A stretch of DNA of 23,126 nucleotides from a virus. A program made the position numbers and the translations under genes. Below the pieces are notes generated by a model. It saw only the letters and a list, made by a program, of their open reading frames with translations, did not search any database and was not told the DNA's origin. This document shows positions 15,265-21,700 of the stretch, in pieces. Numbering within the stretch: the first letter of the stretch is position 1; every line of letters begins with the position of its first letter. Where the stretch lies: positions 1 to 23,126 of the IMG/VR virus record IMGVR_UViG_3300041809_002661; one strand, written 5' to 3'.

Positions 15265-16521
15265 TCAGTTGACCGGAGACCGCTTTGCGGCCAAGGCATC
15301 AAACAAATCGCCGGAGGACTCAAGCACCGCATTCCGCCCGACATGCGATTGCCAGCGCCGAACTATCACATCGCAGTAGCACGGCTCCAACTCGATCACC
15401 CGCGCCTGGCGCCCGGCCTTCTCGCACGCGATCAGAGTCGTCCCAGACCCTCCGAACGGGTCCAGCACCGTGTCACGCGTCTTGCTGCTGTTCCGAATTC
15501 CGCGTTCCACCAGTTCGACGGGCTTCATTGTCGGGTGCAGATCGTTAACGTGCGGCTTCTTGATGAACCAGACGTCGCCCTGGTCGCGCGCCCCGCACCA
15601 GAAGTGGTCCGCGCCCTCGCGCCAGCCGTAGAGGATCGGTTCGTACTGCCGCTGGTAGTCCGACCGCCCCATCGTGAAGGTGTTCTTTGCCCACACCACA
15701 AACGTGGACCAGTGGCCGCCGGCCTCGCGGAACACCCGCTGCAGGGTGTGGATCTCCGAGGACGACATGCAGACGTAGATCGCGCCCTTGCAGACCGCCA
15801 CCATGTTCACGCACGCCTCCCGCAGGAACTGCTCGAAGTCGGAGCCGAGGTTATCGTTGGCGATGGGCCGATTCGTGCCCCGAATCTTGTCTTTCATCGT
15901 CGCGCCGTAGTTCACGTTGTACGGTGGATCGCAGAAGACCATGTCGGCGAGGCCGCCTGCCAACACCTTCTCGACATCCGTCATGATCGTGGCGTCGCCG
16001 CACAGCAACCGGTGGTCGCCCAAGATCCAGACATCGCCCGGCACGGTCACAACCGCCGCTTCCGTCTCCGGAACGGCATCCTCGTCGGTCAAACCCTCGC
16101 TGGTTCCTTCTGGACCAGCCAGGATGCTCTCCACTTCGTCTGCGGAGAAGCCGATCAGCTCCAGGTTGAACCCGCTTACGTCGAGGTCCTGCATCTCGAC
16201 GCGCAACATCTCCTCGTCCCAACCCGCGTTTAGCGCGAGCTTGTTGTCGGCCAGAACGAGCGCGCGCCGCTGCGCCTCCGTGAGGTGGCCGAGCACAATC
16301 ACGGGCACCTCGACCATTTTCAATTTGCGCGCGGCCAGCAACCGCGCATGGCCGGCGATAATCACACCGTCCGCGGCAACGAGGACGGGATTTGTCCAGC
16401 CAAACTCGATGATGCTGGCGGCAACCTGGGCGACTTGGGCGTCCGAATGCGTCCTAGAATTCCTCGCGTAAGGAATCAGCCGGTCGATGGGCCACTGCTC
16501 AACTTGGAGAACGGCTGTCAT
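15265..16521 (-). CDS. ParB-like domain fused to DPPY-type DNA adenine methyltransferase
   Basis: A 418-residue protein. Residues 1-100 are a ParB/sulfiredoxin-like domain: IDRLIPYARNSRTHSDAQV, NPVLV and the GHAR motif (57-60), then LADNKLALNAGWD. The methyltransferase has CDPPYNVNYG (DPPY 198-201) before the AdoMet-binding DPFGGSGTT (354-362), the beta-class order, and HPTMKP between them. DPPY points to N6-adenine methylation. The start overlaps the previous gene's stop (ATGA), so it is coupled to the second methyltransferase. No matching restriction nuclease is adjacent. Probable roles are protecting phage DNA from host restriction or marking replication or packaging DNA; the target sequence is unknown. 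Confidence 0.85.
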   Translation of the reverse strand: MTAVLQVEQWPIDRLIPYARNSRTHSDAQVAQVAASIIEFGWTNPVLVAADGVIIAGHARLLAARKLKMVEVPVIVLGHLTEAQRRALVLADNKLALNAGWDEEMLRVEMQDLDVSGFNLELIGFSADEVESILAGPEGTSEGLTDEDAVPETEAAVVTVPGDVWILGDHRLLCGDATIMTDVEKVLAGGLADMVFCDPPYNVNYGATMKDKIRGTNRPIANDNLGSDFEQFLREACVNMVAVCKGAIYVCMSSSEIHTLQRVFREAGGHWSTFVVWAKNTFTMGRSDYQRQYEPILYGWREGADHFWCGARDQGDVWFIKKPHVNDLHPTMKPVELVERGIRNSSKTRDTVLDPFGGSGTTLIACEKAGRQARVIELEPCYCDVIVRRWQSHVGRNAVLESSGDLFDALAAKRSPVN

Positions 16522-18044
16522 GACGCCTTCCTTCGCGGCCCGTAGTGCGGGTTCGGCCCGTGGTGTTTGATGGCGCCCCTGTCCTGCGCCTTGGGGTTCA
16601 ACGCCTGCCCCGGATCGACCCCGCGCGCGGCCGCGATCTTCGCGAACGTCGCGCCCGACTCATGCGTCGCCTCGTTTCCGGTCAAGCTCATCATCCTGTT
16701 CAAGATCACATCGCAGTAGCCAGGCGAGATCTCGCAGCCGTATCCGATCCGGCCCAGCACTTCCGCGGCTGCCATCGTGGTTCCGCTTCCCATGAATGGA
16801 TCGAACACCACATCGCCCGCGTCGGTGAACGCCAGGACGAAAAACTCCACCAGGGCGCGCGGAAACGGAGCGGAGTGCGATCCCTGCGAGGACTCGCTCT
16901 TGACCTCGATCACGTTCGAGGGGCGCGCGATGCCCTCATGCCGCCCGTCCACCAGCTTGCGGCGCATATTTCCCCAACCCTGCGATCCCTCGGGCGGCGA
17001 CGAGGCGGATTCGCCGCGCGGTCCGGTCCCCAGTAAGCCGCTACCAGACTTCGACACCGGATTGTCGGGGGAGTAATCGAAGCAGTCTTCAGACACGTGT
17101 CCAACCGCTTCAGGCCGAAACTTGATCTCCCCTTGGCGGCTGAAGTGGTAGACCGGCTCGAAGGCATTCTTAAACCTGTTCCCCCAACCGCCCGGCACGC
17201 CGTTGTCGGTTTTTCGCCAACAGAATTCGTCCACGAACATCCAACCCCAGAGGCGCTTGTGTGCGATGACCAAGTCGGCCACGTACAAGTTCCGCTCGCC
17301 ATCGTCGGCGTGCGCCTTGATGTTCAGGAAGTACGACCCGTCCGGCGCCAGGATCGACTCGATGCCCGCCGCCACAGCCTGAAACCAGGCGACGTACTCA
17401 GCGGGCGGAATCGGCAGGAACCCACTCGACGGGTCGTATTTTCGCTGCGTGGCGTAGGGCGGCGACGTGATGGCCACGTTCGCCTGCGCCGGCCCGAATA
17501 ACGCGCGAATGATACTCGCGTCCCTGCAATCGCCGCACACCAGGCGGTGCGCCCCAATCTGCCAGATGTCGCCGGGTTGCGTGACGGGCGTCGCCGGAGG
17601 CTCGGGAACGACCTCGGGCGCTTCCTCGACCGGTGCCTCGTCGCCGGGCAGCAATACTTCCAGTTCGGCGGTGGTGAAGCCGATCAGCGCAAGATCCACG
17701 CCGGCCAGCGTCAAGTCGCCGAGTTCCTCCGCGAGGAGCTTCTCGTCCCAACCAGCATTCAACGCCAGCTTATTGTCGGCGATGATGTAGGCGCGCCTCT
17801 GAGCGTCGGTGAGGTGATCGAGCACCACCACCGGCACTTCTGCCAGGCCCAACTGCCGCGCCGCCAGCAGCCGACCGTGACCGGCGATGATTCCGTCGTT
17901 GCTGTCGACGAGGACCGGGTTCACAAACCCGAACTCGACGATGGACGCTGCGATCTGCGCCACCTGTGCGTCCGAGTGCGTCCGGGCGTTCTTGGCGTAG
18001 GGCCGCAGCCGCTCGGTCGGCCAAATCTCGATGTTGCGAGCCAT
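16518..18044 (-). CDS. ParB-like domain fused to SPPY-type DNA methyltransferase (probably N4-cytosine)
   Basis: A 508-residue protein from the ATG at 18044 (MARNIEIWPTERL); the longer frame to 18107 reads over the preceding small ORF. Residues 1-100 are ParB-like, with NPVLVDSNDGIIAGHGRLL and ADNKLALNAGWD, and are closely similar to the next gene's N-terminus. A Glu/Pro-rich linker (134-158) leads to the methyltransferase: TSPPY (193-197), a long insertion (200-405) that probably recognises the target, and DPFMGSGTT (415-423). SPPY with this order is typical of N4-cytosine enzymes, though some methylate adenine. It has the same neighbours and likely the same protective role as the DPPY enzyme, with a different specificity. 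Confidence 0.83.
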   Translation of the reverse strand: MARNIEIWPTERLRPYAKNARTHSDAQVAQIAASIVEFGFVNPVLVDSNDGIIAGHGRLLAARQLGLAEVPVVVLDHLTDAQRRAYIIADNKLALNAGWDEKLLAEELGDLTLAGVDLALIGFTTAELEVLLPGDEAPVEEAPEVVPEPPATPVTQPGDIWQIGAHRLVCGDCRDASIIRALFGPAQANVAITSPPYATQRKYDPSSGFLPIPPAEYVAWFQAVAAGIESILAPDGSYFLNIKAHADDGERNLYVADLVIAHKRLWGWMFVDEFCWRKTDNGVPGGWGNRFKNAFEPVYHFSRQGEIKFRPEAVGHVSEDCFDYSPDNPVSKSGSGLLGTGPRGESASSPPEGSQGWGNMRRKLVDGRHEGIARPSNVIEVKSESSQGSHSAPFPRALVEFFVLAFTDAGDVVFDPFMGSGTTMAAAEVLGRIGYGCEISPGYCDVILNRMMSLTGNEATHESGATFAKIAAARGVDPGQALNPKAQDRGAIKHHGPNPHYGPRRKAS

Positions 18045-18055
18045 CGCGGGCGTAA

Positions 18056-18214
18056 TCACTGTTGCGGCCTCTGAGTGGCCTGCGCTGTGGGAACAACCAC
18101 GACGCATAGGTCGGGAAGGCCCAGCAGGCGAGCCGCCAGAAGGCGGCAGTGGCCGGCAATCACTACGCCCGCGGAGTCCACGATGATCGGGTTCTCTGCC
18201 AGGGAAGTCGTCAT
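18056..18214 (-). CDS. Short ParB-like fragment (52 residues)
   Basis: An ATG at 18214 opens 52 codons ending with TGA at 18058-18056, twelve bases before the next start. The translation contains NPIIVDSAGVVIAGHCRLL and then AARLLGLPDL, which lines up with the NPVLVDS...GIIAGHGRLLAARQLGL segment of the downstream methyltransferase. It covers only that ParB core, with no DNA-binding helix or methyltransferase. It is either a very small stand-alone ParB-like protein or the remnant of a third duplicated copy. In the GH-R motif the usual Gly/Ala is replaced by Cys. Confidence 0.55.
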   Translation of the reverse strand: MTTSLAENPIIVDSAGVVIAGHCRLLAARLLGLPDLCVVVVPTAQATQRPQQ

Positions 18215-18232
18215 CGTGTGGATCGGAGTTTC

Positions 18233-18490
18233 TTAACTGGCAGGGTTGGGGGCGCTGGACGGTACCTTGGCGGCGGTGGCCGCCGCGATCAGTTCATCCA
18301 GCACGGCGTTGAACGCCGTGGCGGCGTCGCCTTCCGTCTGGTCTGCCGACTGCTTGCCGGCGACGGCGGCGTCGTACTTCGCCTGCGCCGCCTGCTGGCT
18401 ACTTTCGGCATTCGTGAGAGTCGTCTGCGCGCTCTCCACATCCGAGATTGCTTGTGCCAAACTCGGCGTGGTCGTTCCTGTCGGTGTCAT
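18233..18490 (-). CDS. Small coiled-coil protein, unknown
   Basis: This 85-residue protein is preceded by GGGAGG eleven bases before the ATG. After a Thr/Pro-rich start, residues 10-75 are almost purely Ala/Gln/Ser/Asp/Glu with heptad-like spacing (AISDVESAQTTLTNAESSQQ), predicting one long helix or coiled coil. The tail is KVPSSAPNPAS. There is no membrane segment. Such proteins near phage morphogenesis genes can be scaffold-like, but I do not recognise it. Confidence 0.6.
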   Translation of the reverse strand: MTPTGTTTPSLAQAISDVESAQTTLTNAESSQQAAQAKYDAAVAGKQSADQTEGDAATAFNAVLDELIAAATAAKVPSSAPNPAS

Positions 18491-18521
18491 CGTTTTTAAA
18501 TCCTCCCTGTGATAAATCGAA

Positions 18522-18551
18522 ACGCCGCCAAGGATCGCTCCGTGGCGGCGT
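18522..18551 (-). terminator. Perfect 8-bp hairpin followed by a T-rich run; possible terminator or processing site
   Basis: ACGCCGCC (18522-18529) and GGCGGCGT (18544-18551) are exact inverted repeats with a 14-base loop. On the minus strand the stem is followed by TTTCGATTTAT. It separates the tRNA-like gene from the coiled-coil gene, so it may attenuate the late transcript or help release the tRNA-like RNA. The interrupted T-run makes it a weak terminator. Confidence 0.45.
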
Positions 18552-18569
18552 CATGTACTCGAAACTTCG

Positions 18570-18630
18570 GGGCGGGGGCTGTATTCGAACCAGCGGCTTG
18601 CGGATTATGAGCCTGCCGCGCTACCCCGCG
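18570..18630 (-). tRNA. Shortened initiator-like tRNA, anticodon CAU, lacking a D-arm
   Basis: The minus strand reads CGCGGGG at the 5' end and CCCCGCC at the 3' end, giving a six-pair acceptor stem with an unpaired C1:C72, reminiscent of the C1:A72 mismatch of bacterial initiator tRNA. The anticodon loop is CTCATAA (CAU), on a stem with an A-C mismatch and a G-T pair. The variable loop has five bases, and the T loop is TTCGAAT with one mismatch in the stem. Only seven bases separate the acceptor and anticodon stems, so the D-arm is missing: total length 61 instead of about 76. No CCA is encoded. It is either a decayed phage tRNA gene or an unusual functional one; standard tRNA scanners may miss it. 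Confidence 0.6.
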
Positions 18631-18643
18631 AATGAATCGTTTC

Positions 18644-18994
18644 TCACGCCGCCGTCATGCAATCCAGCACCACGCGCAGGAAGATCGGCCGCACAGCGTC
18701 CGGCGCCAGATCGCGCTCCTCGCGCGGGTTGTCGCCCAGCGGGCGCAGGCGGAAGCAATAGTGGCCGTCTTTGAGGTGCTGCCGGAACGAGTACTTCGTC
18801 CCACTGTAATCGGTTAGGAACGAAGGGCGCGACTCGCCGGGCCGCTGGCACAGGTTGACCCGCGAGATGCGGCCCGAACGCCGTTTGTGGACGCGCGCGA
18901 CGTTCCCGCTCGCGACCAGGCGCGCGAGGCGCTTTTCGTCGATCCACTGAACCAGTGCGCCGTCGCAACTGTAGACGGCAATATTGCGCTCCAT
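18644..18994 (-). CDS. Unknown phage protein, first gene of the leftward operon
   Basis: A 116-residue protein. I prefer the ATG at 18994 because GAGG lies eight bases upstream; a GTG at 19033 would add 13 residues but lacks a site. Residues 1-45 (MERNIAVYSCDGALVQWIDE then KRLARLVASGNVARV) look like a small alpha/beta fold, followed by a basic KRRSGRISRVNLC. Later come SFLTDYSGTKYSFRQHL and a YCFRLRPLGDN strand. It has the look of a small phage protein with nucleic-acid-binding character, but I do not recognise it. It starts about 120 bases downstream of a good promoter. Confidence 0.6.
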   Translation of the reverse strand: MERNIAVYSCDGALVQWIDEKRLARLVASGNVARVHKRRSGRISRVNLCQRPGESRPSFLTDYSGTKYSFRQHLKDGHYCFRLRPLGDNPREERDLAPDAVRPIFLRVVLDCMTAA

Positions 18995-19121
18995 GATGAT
19001 GGCCTCGGTGGTGAAATTGGGTGACTCGGACACACTTCGTGGAAAGGAATGCGGGAGAGGGTTGTTATCGAAGCGTCCCGGCGCTCCGCTATGAGAAGGG
19101 GCGAGTCCCTGTGCCCTAGGG

Positions 19122-19151
19122 TTTATCGCAAAAAACAGGATCGGTTGTCAA
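19122..19151 (-). promoter_or_regulatory. Candidate sigma70-type promoter for the leftward phage operon
   Basis: On the minus strand TTGACA (19151-19146) matches the -35 consensus fully, and GATAAA (19127-19122) matches four of six -10 positions, with an 18-base spacer containing a T-run. An 8-bp palindrome, CCCTAGGG (19114-19121), lies at the expected start site and could be an operator. No leftward gene exists upstream of it for hundreds of bases. Confidence 0.5.
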
Positions 19152-19258
19152 TGTTCTTTTTTCGTAGGCTGCTCAACGAGTTACAAGGGAGGTGCAGGAG
19201 TTACGTGGTCATGGACGCGAAAAACGGGAGAGAACTCGCGTAGCGCCGATGCCGTCGG

Positions 19259-19578
19259 TGCGCGTGGTGCGCGTGGCCGGAAAGCTTGTGTTGTCGCACT
19301 ACAACAACAAGCGCATCCACGGTCACCATCCACCCCATCCGCACCAAGACCTTGACGACGAGGCGGATAGTCCGACGAGCACCGATACCACATCCACACC
19401 GGCCCAGTTTGGGAGCAATGCGCGCAGTGCGCACGGCCGGAAAAACGGGTGGGTCTATAGGAGGATTTCAAATGTTGTCGTACCACAACAACAAGCACCG
19501 TTACGGTTACCATCGATACCATCCGTACCAACTCGTTGATTACAAGTCAGGTAGGATAACCAACACCGATACCACATC
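19259..19578 (+). repeat. Diverged tandem repeat, unit about 184 bp, two copies
   Basis: Three markers recur. The 25-base block TGCGCG..GTGCGC..GGCCGGAAA occurs at 19259-19283 and 19419-19443 (21 of 25 identical). A dyad GTTGTCGYACYACAAC type occurs at 19290-19305 and 19474-19489. CACCGATACCACATC is identical at 19380-19394 and 19564-19578. The last two pairs are both 184 bp apart; the first is 160 bp apart because the second copy carries 24 extra bases with CTATAGGAGGATTTCAA. Differences are mostly C/T changes that swap His and Tyr codons in one frame. Confidence 0.65.
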
Positions 19579-19684
19579 AGTACCGGAGGCAGCTTGGAAC
19601 TTCACTTGCATCGCGTACGCGCGCGGTTGCAGGAGCTTTCTAAATGTCGTTGTAGTACAACAACATTTGAATTCCTCCTATAGA
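19454..19684 (+). repeat. 231-bp element with 39-bp terminal inverted repeats (MITE-like)
   Basis: The left end 19454-19492 and the reverse complement of the right end 19684-19646 agree at 35 of 39 positions, beginning TCTATAGGAGGA. Each end contains a ribosome binding site, an ATG and the palindrome GTTGTNGTACNACAAC (left 19474-19489, right 19649-19664). There is no transposase inside and no clear target-site duplication. The left end is shared with the second unit of the tandem repeat. A non-autonomous mobile element is one reading; a regulatory dyad pair is another. The rest of the stretch 18,995-19,865 holds only a promoter candidate, these repeats and a short CGGCATGTGGC direct repeat at 19731 and 19744. 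Confidence 0.55.
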
Positions 19685-19726
19685 GACACCGCTATTTCGG
19701 CCCCACCTGTGCCAGGGGCGATGTGA
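19472..19726 (+). CDS. Possible small Tyr/His-rich protein (84 residues) inside the repeat element
   Basis: An excellent ribosome binding site (AGGAGG, seven bases before the ATG at 19472) precedes MLSYHNNKHRYGYHRYHPYQ, a remarkably Tyr/His/Asn-rich start, followed by a TNTDTTSVPEA segment. The upstream repeat copy encodes a parallel GTG-started frame (19288-19539) whose first 40 residues align, with LSHYNNK and TSTDTTS in the same places, but without the strong site. The right inverted end encodes only MLLYYNDI then stop on the minus strand. The residues after about 45 are not shared. It may be a genuine small-protein family or a by-product of the repeats. Confidence 0.3.
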   Translation: MLSYHNNKHRYGYHRYHPYQLVDYKSGRITNTDTTSVPEAAWNFTCIAYARGCRSFLNVVVVQQHLNSSYRDTAISAPPVPGAM

Positions 19727-19865
19727 ACACCGGCATGTGGCATCGGCATGTGGCGGCTGCGAATCGGTCCGGTGCCGATTCTCCGCGGCTGTTACCTCCG
19801 GCGGATTCCCCGAAACGCAGGCGTGGACATGTCCTTGTGGTGTTCGGGCGGGCGTTCGGGCGCGG

Positions 19866-20696
19866 TCAGGACGCACGGCGAACTAGCCGAAGACCGATTT
19901 CGTCGTTCGGCCCGACTGGGATGCCGCCGCGAACTGGTGGAAGATCAATCACGCATCGATTTCCATTGCGGGCCATCTTCTCTGCCCATTTGCCAACTCG
20001 CTCAGACAACTCACCCACTTGGCCCAAGTGTCGGGCGTGCTGATCAACGCCCACGGCAAGACATCCGAACTCCTGAAACCATGCGCCAGTCGGCTGAACA
20101 ACCTCCACAAAGACCATGCCGATCGCAGGATCAAGCGGCCGGCCCTTTATGAATTGATAGAGGCGCCGGAATGTGTCCGCGCTAGTACCACGATGCAGAA
20201 CGCTGGCCGTCGAGTTTCGTTGGCCATCGATCATCACCAGGGCAAGGCCATAGACGCGGTCAAAGCCACAGCGTATCGTTTCATGACATTGTTGAATCAA
20301 AGTGTCGAGCTTCCCGCCATCGAGACTGACCCGATCTCCCCCATCGCACAAAGACACCTTGAAGCGTTTGGCCTGAACCGCCACAGCCTCGCGGGGATCT
20401 CCATCGGGCACTGCCAAGAGGTCGATGTCGCCACCTCCATGGCGTGGCAGGAATGGATGGGACACTCCGACATCAAAACAAACATGGTCCTTCATCCCGA
20501 ACGAGCCAAGCAAGAGCTGAAACAAGTCCGGTCGGCCTGCCAGCCAGCGGAGGAAGGCCGTCTCATGAGTGCTGTCAATCGAACGGTGGCCCTCCGCTGA
20601 TGTCGGAAATAAATCAATCGCGGAGGCGCAAGGGTGGTCCGTCGGAACGAACGCCTCGCGGAAAGCTTGAAAGCGGAATAGAATTCTGGATTGCAA
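19866..20696 (-). CDS. PD-(D/E)XK-like nuclease-fold protein, unknown
   Basis: The frame is 276 codons with a TTG at 20696 as its only upstream start; an in-frame stop lies seven codons before it and the ribosome binding site is weak. The core shows GGGDIDLLAV (residues 87-96) and AVAVQAKRF (104-112), a D...QxK arrangement typical of the Mrr-like branch of PD-(D/E)XK nucleases. Further helices include LIQQCHETIRCGFDRVYG, then LALVMIDG. It therefore probably binds or cuts nucleic acid. It is transcribed away from the plus-strand nuclease/NTPase pair, with about 180 bases between, so a shared regulatory region is possible. No family name can be given. Confidence 0.55.
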   Translation of the reverse strand: MQSRILFRFQAFREAFVPTDHPCASAIDLFPTSAEGHRSIDSTHETAFLRWLAGRPDLFQLLLGSFGMKDHVCFDVGVSHPFLPRHGGGDIDLLAVPDGDPREAVAVQAKRFKVSLCDGGDRVSLDGGKLDTLIQQCHETIRCGFDRVYGLALVMIDGQRNSTASVLHRGTSADTFRRLYQFIKGRPLDPAIGMVFVEVVQPTGAWFQEFGCLAVGVDQHARHLGQVGELSERVGKWAEKMARNGNRCVIDLPPVRGGIPVGPNDEIGLRLVRRAS

Positions 20697-20879
20697 GTAT
20701 CGTTGCTCTTGTTTTTAGCATATCGCAGCACCCTGTGGCCCTTTCGCGGGGTTGCGGCGCCAACCGCATGACCAGGATGTACCGCCCAGGGCGGGGGGCC
20801 ATCGATGCGGTCACAAAGACATAATCTGCGCTTCTTGTTTACGCCATGTTCTAAAATGGAGTCTGCAGGGAACTTCTGG

Positions 20880-21671
20880 ATGAAACCCGCGGTTACGCTA
20901 CAATCTATCGTCGACCCCTTCGTCAAGGGGCTTCAGGGGGAACTTGTGGCGGACATGGTCGGCAATAACAATCCGCCGCCTAGCGCGGATTATTTGTTCC
21001 GCCGACATAACGTCATTGCCGAATTGAAGGCGCTTGAGGCGGACAGCTTTGGCGAGTCGTTTCGGAAAAAGCTCGGCGACCGCGCGGCGGTCTGGCAACG
21101 CAGGGGCCAACTTCTTGTTTACGGCACGGCCCGCGTTGACAGCCACCGGCTCCCCCTGGCGTGCCAGCAAGAGCTATTGGACCTAATGGCGGCGCCGGTG
21201 CAGCGGATTGTTAGAGCGGCCGATGCCCAGATCGCAAGTACGAAGGAAATCCTCGGCCTTCCGACCGCCAGGGGATTGCTTTGGATTGCCAGCGACGGCA
21301 ATCAGGACCTACAGCCCGATACGGTCTGGTTTCTCGTTACCCGCATCCTGCGAAAGAGGCAAGGGGACGGCACTCCCCAATACCGGCATATTCACGGGAT
21401 GGCCTATTTCAGCCCTCGCATGATCGCCGCGATGCCGCAAACTACCCTTCCGGTACTGTTCTGGTTCGGCGGGGCGCGGGAAGACGGCGATCAAGAAATG
21501 AGGGCCGTTCTCGGTATGCTGGGTGCTGCCTGGCCGCAGTACGTCGCGTCGGCCCAGGGGGTTCAGCTTCACCTTGTTGACAAAGTAAACACGTTGTCGG
21601 ATCTTCGCTTTGCCGGGCCGCCTCGCCCTCTGCCAATGATCTACATGAGCGATCCCTCGCACGGGGACTAG
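20880..21671 (+). CDS. PD-(D/E)XK-like nuclease-fold protein, partner of the downstream NTPase gene
   Basis: I chose the ATG at 20880 because AGGGA lies eight bases upstream; ATGs at 20805 and 20856 are possible. In the 263 residues, SADYLFRRHNVIAELKALEA supplies Asp37, Glu48 and Lys50 of a D-ExK nuclease core near the N-terminus. The rest is mixed alpha/beta (RGLLWIASDG, VWFLVTRILRKR, YRHIHGMAYFSPRM, LPVLFWFGG) and unrecognised. Only 29 bases separate it from the next gene on the same strand, implying one operon. The setting suggests a restriction or phage-defence function, but that is inference. Confidence 0.6.
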   Translation: MKPAVTLQSIVDPFVKGLQGELVADMVGNNNPPPSADYLFRRHNVIAELKALEADSFGESFRKKLGDRAAVWQRRGQLLVYGTARVDSHRLPLACQQELLDLMAAPVQRIVRAADAQIASTKEILGLPTARGLLWIASDGNQDLQPDTVWFLVTRILRKRQGDGTPQYRHIHGMAYFSPRMIAAMPQTTLPVLFWFGGAREDGDQEMRAVLGMLGAAWPQYVASAQGVQLHLVDKVNTLSDLRFAGPPRPLPMIYMSDPSHGD

Positions 21672-21700
21672 ACGGGCCCGTAGGACAGCGGTGTTCTGTT

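Noticed and set aside
15031-16233. 400-codon plus-strand open frame
   Set aside because: Covers the DPPY methyltransferase on the other strand and part of the HNH gene; no motifs.
18570-18630. tRNA-like segment as the phage attachment site
   Set aside because: No integrase gene is nearby and it lies inside the phage transcription unit rather than at a visible boundary.
19259-19684. CRISPR array or diversity-generating retroelement template/variable pair
   Set aside because: Only two or three diverged units with no regular spacers; no Cas or reverse transcriptase gene, and changes are not restricted to adenines.
20782-20794. CCGCCC-A-GGGCGG inverted repeat as terminator or operator
   Set aside because: One-base loop, no T-run, and such short GC palindromes are expected by chance here.
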